Positions 1 through 6,723 of a DNA stretch of 7,139 bases are shown here, one piece after another. Position 1 is the first letter of the stretch, and each line of letters starts with the position of its first letter. Both the position numbers and the translations under genes were made by a program. The DNA comes from Planctomycetota bacterium (GTDB taxonomy: Bacteria > Planctomycetota > UBA11346): contig CANIXE010000113.1 in the NCBI GenBank assembly GCA_947470885.1, positions 1 to 7,139 of the forward strand, given 5' to 3'. Below the pieces are notes generated by a model that was not told the DNA's origin, made no database searches, and was given only the letters and a program-made list of their open reading frames with translations.

Positions 1-608
1 AGGCTCAAGGCCTTCACCCGGGATTCCGGGCTCAGGCGGCGGTTACGGCTGCTCATCACCAGACCATCGGGATCCCGGAGGGTCTGACCGACCTGGATCT
101 CCACCGGCAGGTTCAGATCCCCCACCATCCGGTTGATGATCAGGACCTGTTGGAGGTCCTTTTCGCCGAACACCGCGATGTCCGGCAGGACGGCGCCGAA
201 CAGCTTGGTCACCACGGTGCAGACGCCCCGGAAATGCCCCGGGCGGGCCATGGCGCACAACTTGTCCGTCAGCGGCCCGACCACGTCCACGAAGGTGCAG
301 TAGCCATTGGGGTACATCTCTTTGTCCGCCGGCAGGTACACCGCATCGACCCCGGCCGCCTGCAACAACGCCAGATCGGCTTCCACTGTCCGGGGATAAG
401 CCGCCAAATCTTCCGGACGGTCAAACTGGGTCGGATTGACATAGATCGAAACCACCACCCGGTCGGCAACACCCTTGGCATGGGCCACCAGGGACAGATG
501 CCCAGCGTGGAGAGCCCCCATCGTCGGGACGAAGGCGATGCGCTCCTTGGAGAGTTGGCGGTCGCGGCTCCAGGCGCGCATGGTGGCGACGGTCGTGAAC
601 TGGTCCAT
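1..608 (-). CDS. panC: Pantothenate synthetase (pantoate--beta-alanine ligase), 5' part only
   Basis: PanC joins pantoate and beta-alanine using ATP, through a pantoyl-adenylate intermediate, to make pantothenate, the precursor of coenzyme A; it is cytoplasmic. The translated minus strand gives about 202 residues before the window edge, and the family is usually about 280, so the C-terminal quarter is missing. Signature blocks appear in order: FVPTMGALHAGH (residues 26-37, the HxGH nucleotide-binding motif at H34/H37), VSIYVNPTQF (53-62) followed by ED and YPRT, RPGHFRGV (122-129), PDIAVFGEKDLQQ (142-154), and GLVMSSRN (182-189, the KMSKS-like loop). All expected catalytic motifs in the visible part are intact. 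The ATG at 608-606 is chosen because an AGGAG lies nine bases upstream and the protein begins at the usual family position. It is transcribed away from the envelope cluster and shows no functional link to it. The identification is secure; only the 3' end is unseen. Confidence 0.96.
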   Translation of the reverse strand, partial: MDQFTTVATMRAWSRDRQLSKERIAFVPTMGALHAGHLSLVAHAKGVADRVVVSIYVNPTQFDRPEDLAAYPRTVEADLALLQAAGVDAVYLPADKEMYPNGYCTFVDVVGPLTDKLCAMARPGHFRGVCTVVTKLFGAVLPDIAVFGEKDLQQVLIINRMVGDLNLPVEIQVGQTLRDPDGLVMSSRNRRLSPESRVKALS

Positions 609-677
609 CTGACAGAACTCCTGGGAAGACGCGGTGGTCCTTGAACGAAGTGGGGGACCTTGTATTCCCCTCAGCCA
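609..677. promoter_or_regulatory. Divergent intergenic spacer between panC and the FHA gene
   Basis: These 69 bases separate two genes read in opposite directions, so promoters for both should lie here or just inside the neighbouring 5' ends. I see no convincing -35/-10 pair on either strand. TTGAAC at 641-646 is a possible -35 for the plus strand, but no well-spaced -10 follows. A five-base inverted repeat, GGGGA at 653-657 and TCCCC at 666-670, is too short to call as an operator. The regulatory role rests on gene layout alone. Confidence 0.35.
618..622 (-). promoter_or_regulatory. Ribosome binding site of panC
   Basis: On the minus strand AGGAG sits nine bases before the panC ATG. It is the clearest Shine-Dalgarno match near a start in this window and supports the chosen panC start. 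Confidence 0.6.
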
Positions 678-1184
678 ATGGCTTACCTCACTATCCGCAT
701 CAAGGGGGAGGAAGGGTATTCCCGATCCCCCCTCGACAAGGACCGCATCACCGTCGGCCGATCCTCGTCCGCCGGCATCACGGTACGGTCCAATTCCATG
801 TCCCGGGAGCACCTGGTGCTGATCCGGGAGGGCGAAGACGACAACGTCACCTGGATGCTCAAGGACCTGGACAGCGCCAATGGGACCCGGGTCAATGACT
901 CCAAGGTTGAAGGCAAAGTCGCCCTGCTGGAAAACGACGTGATCAAGGCCGGGGCTGTGCGCCTGACCTTCCACGGTGGGGACCTCGCCCATGCCGCCCA
1001 AGAAAAAGAATTCCGCAGCCAAGCCATCGCTCCGGTGGTGAAGCGCCAAGAGGGCGATCCAAAGGACGCCGCTGTCTGCAGTGAATGCGCCCGCTGGTAT
1101 TCCGTGGCCCACCGTCTGGCCGGGGACCGGATGCCCTGCCCCCACTGTGGCAAGACCCAAACTATCCCAGATTTCGCCGCCTGA
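678..1184 (+). CDS. Small FHA-domain protein with C-terminal zinc ribbon
   Basis: This 168-residue protein has two parts. Residues 3-98 match a forkhead-associated (FHA) domain, a module that binds phosphothreonine peptides. Its usual conserved positions are present: G27-R28, S42-R43-x-H45, and N68-G69-T70 with N73. After a linker, residues 134-157 form a CxxC-16-CxxC knuckle (C134, C137, C154, C157), a probable zinc ribbon. There is no signal peptide or membrane segment, so it should be cytoplasmic. The start is uncertain. ATG at 678 puts the FHA fold right at the N-terminus but has no clear Shine-Dalgarno; an in-frame TTG at 660 would add six residues. It heads the plus-strand run, 25 bases before the AsmA-like gene, and so is probably co-transcribed with the envelope genes. 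A role as an adaptor reading Ser/Thr phosphorylation is inferred; its kinase and target are not visible. Confidence 0.88.
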   Translation: MAYLTIRIKGEEGYSRSPLDKDRITVGRSSSAGITVRSNSMSREHLVLIREGEDDNVTWMLKDLDSANGTRVNDSKVEGKVALLENDVIKAGAVRLTFHGGDLAHAAQEKEFRSQAIAPVVKRQEGDPKDAAVCSECARWYSVAHRLAGDRMPCPHCGKTQTIPDFAA

Positions 1185-1199
1185 TCTGAAGCACGCCTG

Positions 1200-1204
1200 A
1201 AAGG
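1200..1204 (+). promoter_or_regulatory. Ribosome binding site of the AsmA-like gene
   Basis: AAAGG lies five bases before the ATG at 1210. It is a moderate Shine-Dalgarno match and supports that start codon. Confidence 0.45.
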
Positions 1205-1209
1205 CCCCG

Positions 1210-2610
1210 ATGTCCACCGCCGAGCCTATCGTCCCCACCGAGCCGACCGCAAAGGTCGTAAAGCCCCCGGGCTTCATCCGCTGGTGGGGGTTCATCGCCC
1301 TGTTCGTGTTCATCCTGCTGGTGGCGGTGATCGCCCCCCTGGTGATCCAGGCCTGGGTGAAGCGAAAAATCGTCAACGGCCTGGCCAGTCAGGGTTGGAA
1401 GCTGGCGGATCCGGACGCCTTGTCCGTCAGCGTGTTCTCGGCCCGGGTGGGCGGCGAGGCCTTGAAAGTCCAGCTCATCACCACCGGTGAAGACGTGGTC
1501 TCGATGGATCGCCTGAACGCCCAGTTGGCCCTGGGGGATTCCTGGCATCTCAACGACATTGTCATCCAGGAACTCGCCATCGAAGGCCTGAGCGGCAGCC
1601 TGCGCCGGGGGCCGGATGGCCGGGTGAAGGCGGTGGAACCCGATGAACCCGCCAAGCCCGACGCCAAGCCGGGCACGCCCATCGATTGGCAGAAGCTGTA
1701 CCAGCAGGGCATGGACCAGTACCAGAAATACAGCGAGAAGAAGAAGGCCGAACAGGAGGCCGCCAAGAACAAGCCTTCCGAGACCACCAAAAAGCCGGAG
1801 CGCCCCGCCCCGGAATTCGACGTGGATTGGCCCAAGGCCCAGCGTTACCAGCCCATCCCCACGGAAGGTCGGCACATCCCCCGGGTCGTGGTCCGCCGCC
1901 TGGCAGTCAGCGGCAAGGGTTTGCCCCTACCGGATGAAAGCGTCTTCGACATCACCAGCTTTGCCTTGGAAGGCACCAATGTCGCCCTGCGTCAGGATGT
2001 TGGGGAACGGATGACCCTCAACGCCAAGGTCCAGACCAAAGGCGCCGGGGAAATCTCCTTGGCTGTGGTCCGCAAGGAGGACGACACCGGCAGCTTGAGT
2101 TTCCAGGCCCCCGCCGTTCCCTTATCGGCCCTGGATTCCCCAGCCATCGGCGGCGGTTTGGCCAACAGCGGTCTGGCCGGCACCGCGGCGGTGGTCAGCG
2201 ACAACACCTGGACTGGCTGGCTGCTGGATGGCGACCTTACGGCCAAGCTCACCGGCCTGACCCTGACCCCGAACGCCAACACCGACGACCACCTGCGCCA
2301 GGCGGCACCGATCATCAACGCCCTCAAGGGCCGAACCATATCCTGGCCGGTGAAGCTGGGGGGCACCCTGGTAAAACCCACCATCACCGACAGTGGTCTG
2401 CAACGGGTCATCGCCGACAATCAGGACGCCCTTAAGGATGCCCTGAAAGAAGCGGCCAAGGCCAAGTTGGAGGAAGAGAAGCAGAAGGCCCTGAAGAAAG
2501 GCGAGGAGAAGCTGAACGACGCGGTAAAGGACCAGATCCAGAAGAATCCCGAGGCCCAGAAGGCCGTGGATGCGGGCAAGGATGCCCTCAAAGGTTTGTT
2601 CGGCCGTTGA
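1210..2610 (+). CDS. AsmA-like membrane-anchored periplasmic protein (TIGR03545-like)
   Basis: The protein has 466 residues. After a short polar N-terminus there is one strong membrane segment (about 24-47, starting RWWGFIALFVF), with no cleavage site evident, so it probably stays anchored in the inner membrane. Residues 50-140 have the alternating pattern of AsmA/DUF748 N-termini: a repeat of beta strands ending in a segment like IVIQELAIEGLSGSLRRGPDG. A Lys/Glu/Pro-rich, probably coiled stretch (150-205) follows, then more beta-rich sequence (215-395) containing the AsmA-like phrase LGGTLVKPTITDSGLQ. The tail (398-466) is a highly charged helix ending KGLFGR, typical of this superfamily. 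The TIGR03545 assignment is from remembered family pattern and from the TIGR03546-like gene next door, since the two families are usually adjacent. AsmA-family proteins (TamB, YhdP, YdbH) are linked to lipid movement between membranes; that function is inferred here, and this copy is short for the superfamily. Confidence 0.8.
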   Translation: MSTAEPIVPTEPTAKVVKPPGFIRWWGFIALFVFILLVAVIAPLVIQAWVKRKIVNGLASQGWKLADPDALSVSVFSARVGGEALKVQLITTGEDVVSMDRLNAQLALGDSWHLNDIVIQELAIEGLSGSLRRGPDGRVKAVEPDEPAKPDAKPGTPIDWQKLYQQGMDQYQKYSEKKKAEQEAAKNKPSETTKKPERPAPEFDVDWPKAQRYQPIPTEGRHIPRVVVRRLAVSGKGLPLPDESVFDITSFALEGTNVALRQDVGERMTLNAKVQTKGAGEISLAVVRKEDDTGSLSFQAPAVPLSALDSPAIGGGLANSGLAGTAAVVSDNTWTGWLLDGDLTAKLTGLTLTPNANTDDHLRQAAPIINALKGRTISWPVKLGGTLVKPTITDSGLQRVIADNQDALKDALKEAAKAKLEEEKQKALKKGEEKLNDAVKDQIQKNPEAQKAVDAGKDALKGLFGR

Positions 2611-2656
2611 CGCTGAACACCCATCCACCACCCACCCTCCGCCAAGCGAGCCCCCC

Positions 2657-3187
2657 GTGTTCCTCCTCTACCGCCTGCTGCGCAACCTGATCAAAGCCCT
2701 GGCCTCCGATGCCGCCCCCTGGCAGCTGTTCCTGGGGACATTCCTGGGGACCCTGCTGGGTTTCCTGCCCATTTTCCCCCTGGGCTACGGTCCTTCGCCC
2801 CTGGCCCTGATCCTCATCGCCCTGGTGTTCATCCTCAATGTCCACTTGGCCACGGTGTTCCTGTTCCTGGGGGTCACCAAGTTGCTGACCCAGGTGCTCC
2901 ATGGCCCGGCCCTGCTGATCGGAGATAGCCTCCACGACATGGCGGCGAATTGCGCAGACATCCCTTTCCTAAACGCCAGCCTGTGGTCCCACACGGGGTA
3001 CCTGGGCCTGACGGTCCTGGGGTTCTGCTTCGCTCCCCTGTTCGCCATCCTGATGTACCGATTCGCCTTGTATTTCCGCCTGCATCTCCGGGACAAACTG
3101 ACGGCGAAGATGAAAGCCATGCGCGCCGGTCAGATCATCGACAAGCCCTGGCTAGTCCGGCCGGTCTGCTGGTTCTTCGGACTATGA
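2657..3187 (+). CDS. Multi-pass membrane protein, TIGR03546 / DUF2062-like
   Basis: This protein of 176 residues is very hydrophobic, with likely membrane segments near 23-42, 48-75 and 113-140 and a basic C-terminal tail. The N-terminal pattern, a short helix leading to SDAAPWQ and then GTFLGTLLGFLP (residues 17-38), together with the polar N61 in the next hydrophobic stretch, recalls TIGR03546, an uncharacterised family related to DUF2062 and normally encoded beside TIGR03545. Here it follows the TIGR03545-like gene by 46 bases. I choose the GTG at 2657 because an earlier ATG at 2570 would overlap the upstream gene by about 40 bases and add a proline-rich, non-family leader. The stop overlaps the next gene's start in an ATGA. 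The molecular function of the family is unknown; a membrane partner for the AsmA-like protein is a reasonable guess. Confidence 0.8.
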   Translation: MFLLYRLLRNLIKALASDAAPWQLFLGTFLGTLLGFLPIFPLGYGPSPLALILIALVFILNVHLATVFLFLGVTKLLTQVLHGPALLIGDSLHDMAANCADIPFLNASLWSHTGYLGLTVLGFCFAPLFAILMYRFALYFRLHLRDKLTAKMKAMRAGQIIDKPWLVRPVCWFFGL

Positions 3188-6100
3188 AGCACCTCGTCTG
3201 CACCGCCCTGGCGGTGGCCGGCGGAGTTCTGTACGGGGCAGATGCCACCCTGGTGCTCCCTGGCCGCGATCATGCGATCATCGATACGCCCCATCTCCAC
3301 GCCCTGGTCCCGGCGGACCAGGCGGAACAGCTACGCCCCTTGATCCAGCGGGCGGATGGGATTTACGTCCACCTCGCCCGGGATGCGGGCTACACGATCC
3401 AAGCTCCTCTGTCCCTGCTGGTGGGAGACGACGTCGACGATCACAATGGTTTTTCCACGGTGGTTCCCAGGCCCCTGATCCAGATCGAACTGGCCCCAGC
3501 CCTGCCCCGGTCGGGGATTTTTGACGGCGATGACGTGTTCCTGCGAACCTTCATCCACGAGGCCACCCACCACCTGAGCAATGATCGCCCCCATAAAGTG
3601 TCGGCGGTGACCGAGCGGATCTTTGGTCGGGTGATGCCCGACGAACCCCTGTCCCTGCTTGCTGCGTATTTCACCATCCCACCCCACGCCACCAGCCCGT
3701 TCTTCTGGCATGAGGGCCTGGCCCAATGGGCCGAAACCCAGTACGCCGACCCCGCCAGCGCCTGGGGCGGCCGGGGCCGGGACAGCCTGACCCACATGGT
3801 GTGGCGATTGGACGCCGACGCGGGGGCGATCCCCCCGGTGGGCGAATGGCGCCGGGGCTTCCAGCGCTGGCCCTACGGCAATCGAGTCTACCTCTACGGC
3901 CTGGCCTACACCCGTTGGCTCCAGGCGGCCTACGGCGGTCAGGTGCCCCTGTGGAAGGCCATCACCGGCCAGGGAAAATCCTGGCCATTCTTTTTTGATC
4001 GGGGAGCACGTCAGGTCTACGGTCGGAACCACGCCGGGATGATCGCCGAGGCCCGCCAGGCCCTGCTGACGGAACAGGAGGGCCAACTGGCCCGCCTGCG
4101 CCAGGCAACCGTTACCGACCTGAAACGCCTGACCCCGGGGGACACCGCCATCGGCGCCCCGGCTTGGCTGGCGGATGGCCGGCTTTTCGCCGCCTGGGCC
4201 GGCGCCTATGACACCCCGAGCTTCGCCGTCATTGATGGGGATGGGACGCCCCACCAGACCTGGCGCTCGGCCTATGCCCGGGGCGAGGTCCGCAGCGCCG
4301 ATGACGGCGCGGTGATCTGGTCGGAACCGGTACGCCGCACCGGCTCGTCGGGGATGCCCAGTCGCCTGCACCTGCGGACCCCTGGGGGCTTCATCACCCG
4401 CCTGCCCGGGGAACGTCTGTTGCAGCCCGCCTTGCGGACCGTCCCCAGCACGAATTCCTCGTCGGGCCTGCGCCACTACCAGGTGGCCGCCCTCCGCCTG
4501 GGGGCTGCTGGCCGGCATGAACTGATCCTCCGGGCCACCGTGGTGGGAGATGATCTGGTCCACCAGTTCCTGGCCCCAGGGGACCAACCTTGGACCACCG
4601 TGGCGACCCAGGGCCAGCCCTGGTCCCCGGTGTTCCGGCCCCGCCATGACGATCTGGTCTGGGTGGAAACCGATGCCGCCGGATCCCGCCTGGTGCTGGC
4701 CCCCCTGGGGGATCCCGACAAGCGCACCATCCTGGCCCAGGTTCGGGGTCGAATCATCCATCCGGTGTTCTCTGCGGATGGTGCCCACCTGTATTTCTGT
4801 GCCGACCACACCGGAGTGGCTAACGCGTATCGGGTGGCGGTCCAAGATCCGGCCCTGGTGCCCATCACCAACGTCATCGGCGGAGTGATCGCCTGCGTGC
4901 CCTCACCAGATGGCCGGCAACTGGCCCTGGTGGCCTTTGATCGGGAAGGCAGTTTCCTGGCCAAAATCGCCAACGATCCCGCCACCTGGGCGAAGGAGGT
5001 CCCCGCCTTGACCCTGGCCTGGCCCGCGCCGGTGCCGGCCACCACCGTAAGCGTGCCCCTCAACACCCTCGTTGGCGAACAACCCACACCCTTGCCCAAG
5101 GAACCCGCCAACCTCCCTGATGCCACCATCAGCCCATACCACGGCTTGGCGGAACTACGGCCCCTGTTCTGGACCCCCACGACCTTGGTGACCCCGGAAG
5201 GCGGTCTGGGGGTGGTGGGCAAGGCGGCGGATCCCCTGAATACCCACCAGGCCCTGGCCAGCGTCGGCATCGGCGACACCAAGAGCACTCCGGTGGGTTT
5301 GGCCGCCTACATTTACGCCCCCTACACCCTCCAGGCCGCCGCGGCGGTGTGGCGCAGCGAACGCACCTGGAACGACCGGGTGGTGGACAGCGGGGGTGTC
5401 CTCCAGGACTACACTGAAAACATCGAGACTGCCGAAGGTCGGGTGGGCTACGGCCTGGCGGGGAATGTCTGGCGGATGCAGAGCTACCTCGCGGTGGGCG
5501 TCAGCCGGTGGAAGGAAGCCCCGGCCAGCGCGGAGGATCGCAATGGCCGGCCCATCGTTTCCCAACAACCCTTTGCCGGCCAGGAACAGTACGTCGAAGT
5601 CGCCCTGGCCCGTTCCAGCAGCAACTACTTCCCCACCAGCTACACCACTGAGGCCGGCACGGAGTTCGCCCTGGTCTACCGCCACAGCGGTCTGGGGGGC
5701 GAACTGGCCCGGCGGAAACTGACCGCCAGCCTGGCCCGGGTGTGGAGCGTCTGGCCCGAGGCAGGCCACCAAGTTGTCACAGCTGGCAGTCTGGGTTGGA
5801 GCGACGCCGACGGCGATCAGATCCTGCAAAGCCAGTTCGCCGTGGGCGGACCCCAGGGCTACAATCGCGTGCGCGGCTACCCCCTGGTGGCCTCGGGGCC
5901 GTATCTGGCGACCTACACGTTGGCCTATCGCCTGCCGGTATGGCGTCCGTTCCAGGGCTTCGGCACCACGCCATTTGCCATTCGCCAGCTGGTGCTCGAG
6001 GGATTCACCGACGCCGGGAAGATCTCGCCGGACCGGATCCTGGGGGAAGGGAACTGGATCCGCAGCGCCGGGGGCGAACTGCATGCCAACCTGGAAGCCT

Positions 6101-6195
6101 GGGCCCTGGACTTGAATCCCGGCCTCGGCGTGGCCAAGCAATTGGATGTCCACAAGGACACCCGGGCCTACCTGACCCTCGCCTACCAATGGTGA
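3184..6195 (+). CDS. Composite outer-membrane protein: gluzincin peptidase + TolB-like propeller + Omp85-type barrel
   Basis: The protein has 1003 residues. It starts with a signal peptide (about 1-21, cleavage likely after ADA). Residues about 22-310 form a peptidase MA-like (gluzincin) domain with HEATH at 125-129 (zinc ligands H125 and H129, catalytic E126) and WHEGLAQW at 175-182, where E177 should be the third zinc ligand; all key residues are intact. Residues about 318-615 show repeated strands with D-G turns, for example HPVFSADGAHLYF (526-538) and CVPSPDGRQLALV (571-583), as in TolB/PD40 beta-propellers. A proline-rich linker (620-650) precedes a barrel (about 652-1003) that opens with a YHGLAELRPLFWTP block and carries GGPQGYNRVRGYP (888-900), equivalent to the VRGF/Y loop of Omp85 proteins. 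GFTDAGK (940-946) and a terminal W follow. No POTRA repeats are visible. The start at 3184 gives the signal peptide and overlaps the previous stop by four bases; the frame is open further upstream but without coding sense. Substrate and exact role are unknown. Confidence 0.88.
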   Translation: MKHLVCTALAVAGGVLYGADATLVLPGRDHAIIDTPHLHALVPADQAEQLRPLIQRADGIYVHLARDAGYTIQAPLSLLVGDDVDDHNGFSTVVPRPLIQIELAPALPRSGIFDGDDVFLRTFIHEATHHLSNDRPHKVSAVTERIFGRVMPDEPLSLLAAYFTIPPHATSPFFWHEGLAQWAETQYADPASAWGGRGRDSLTHMVWRLDADAGAIPPVGEWRRGFQRWPYGNRVYLYGLAYTRWLQAAYGGQVPLWKAITGQGKSWPFFFDRGARQVYGRNHAGMIAEARQALLTEQEGQLARLRQATVTDLKRLTPGDTAIGAPAWLADGRLFAAWAGAYDTPSFAVIDGDGTPHQTWRSAYARGEVRSADDGAVIWSEPVRRTGSSGMPSRLHLRTPGGFITRLPGERLLQPALRTVPSTNSSSGLRHYQVAALRLGAAGRHELILRATVVGDDLVHQFLAPGDQPWTTVATQGQPWSPVFRPRHDDLVWVETDAAGSRLVLAPLGDPDKRTILAQVRGRIIHPVFSADGAHLYFCADHTGVANAYRVAVQDPALVPITNVIGGVIACVPSPDGRQLALVAFDREGSFLAKIANDPATWAKEVPALTLAWPAPVPATTVSVPLNTLVGEQPTPLPKEPANLPDATISPYHGLAELRPLFWTPTTLVTPEGGLGVVGKAADPLNTHQALASVGIGDTKSTPVGLAAYIYAPYTLQAAAAVWRSERTWNDRVVDSGGVLQDYTENIETAEGRVGYGLAGNVWRMQSYLAVGVSRWKEAPASAEDRNGRPIVSQQPFAGQEQYVEVALARSSSNYFPTSYTTEAGTEFALVYRHSGLGGELARRKLTASLARVWSVWPEAGHQVVTAGSLGWSDADGDQILQSQFAVGGPQGYNRVRGYPLVASGPYLATYTLAYRLPVWRPFQGFGTTPFAIRQLVLEGFTDAGKISPDRILGEGNWIRSAGGELHANLEAWALDLNPGLGVAKQLDVHKDTRAYLTLAYQW

Positions 6196-6704
6196 ACGCC
6201 GTCAAGGCGCCCTGGCCCGCACCTCCCACTCACAAGCCCTGGTATCGACGCTGGCGCTACGCGGGGATCCGACTGGGTCGCCGGGCCATTGGCCTGGACG
6301 ACACCCCCTACCGGGTAGCCATGGGCACCGCCTGTGGCCTGTTTTGCAGTGTTCTGCCCACCCTGGGACAAACCGTGGTGGGCGTCGCCCTGGCCCGCTT
6401 GCTGGGGGGCAACATCGTCATCTGCCTGGTCTGGTCCTGGTTCAACAATCCTTTCACCCTCCTGCCCCTGGTGTTCGGCTGCTATCGCACCGGAGCCTGG
6501 TTGCTGGGTCTGCCCCCGGTGGGCTGGACTGAAATCAGCGCCGATCTGACCGGCTCCGTGACCCGCCTTTTTACCCCTCTAATCGTCGGCAGCCTGGTGG
6601 TGGGGATACTTCTGGGGGCGGTCGGGTTCGCCGTGATGCACCCCCTGGTGACCCGGCTCCAGCGCCGGCGGGCCGAACGGATCAGGGCCTGGGCAGGACG
6701 CTGA
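6189..6704 (+). CDS. DUF2062-family integral membrane protein
   Basis: This 171-residue protein has a basic N-terminus (residues 16-33) and then the DUF2062 pattern: TPYRVAMGTACGLFCSVLPTLGQ (39-61), a second membrane helix with N75, and WFNNPFTLLPL (84-94), which carries the family's Asn-Pro motif (N87-P88). A last membrane segment lies at about 129-150, followed by an Arg-rich cytoplasmic tail. The ATG at 6189 overlaps the end of the barrel gene by seven bases, with no separate Shine-Dalgarno, so translation is probably coupled. It is the second DUF2062-type protein in the cluster, but it keeps the classic NP motif that the TIGR03546-like one lacks. DUF2062 has no established biochemical activity; some members sit beside cell-envelope or glycosyltransferase genes. 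An envelope role is inferred from context. Confidence 0.87.
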   Translation: MVNAVKAPWPAPPTHKPWYRRWRYAGIRLGRRAIGLDDTPYRVAMGTACGLFCSVLPTLGQTVVGVALARLLGGNIVICLVWSWFNNPFTLLPLVFGCYRTGAWLLGLPPVGWTEISADLTGSVTRLFTPLIVGSLVVGILLGAVGFAVMHPLVTRLQRRRAERIRAWAGR

Positions 6705-6723
6705 TTGTGGGGTATCCTCCCCC

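Noticed and set aside
150..644. 164-codon plus-strand frame opposite panC
   Set aside because: The minus strand is unmistakable PanC with all its motifs; this frame is its antisense shadow.
1162..1875. Minus-strand frame with a Leu-rich, membrane-like stretch
   Set aside because: The Leu run is the reverse complement of the Lys codons (AAG) in the charged linker of the AsmA-like gene, not a real membrane protein.
2950..3183. 78-codon upstream extension of the composite barrel gene
   Set aside because: It overlaps the TIGR03546-like gene in another frame, is Arg/Pro-rich without a domain, and would bury the signal peptide that begins at 3184.
3331..4845. 504-codon open frame on the minus strand opposite the composite barrel gene
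   Set aside because: It is antisense to a gene with clear domains, has no recognisable motifs, and is rich in Gly, Pro, His and Gln as expected for a shadow frame in high-GC DNA.
5155..6189. 344-codon open frame on the minus strand opposite the barrel domain
   Set aside because: A shadow frame with the same compositional bias, no family pattern and no ribosome binding site.
6705..6723. Possible promoter (TATCCT at 6713) or terminator between the DUF2062 and GAF genes
   Set aside because: No -35 at the right distance, and no U-rich tract after the short stem, so neither a promoter nor an intrinsic terminator is supported.
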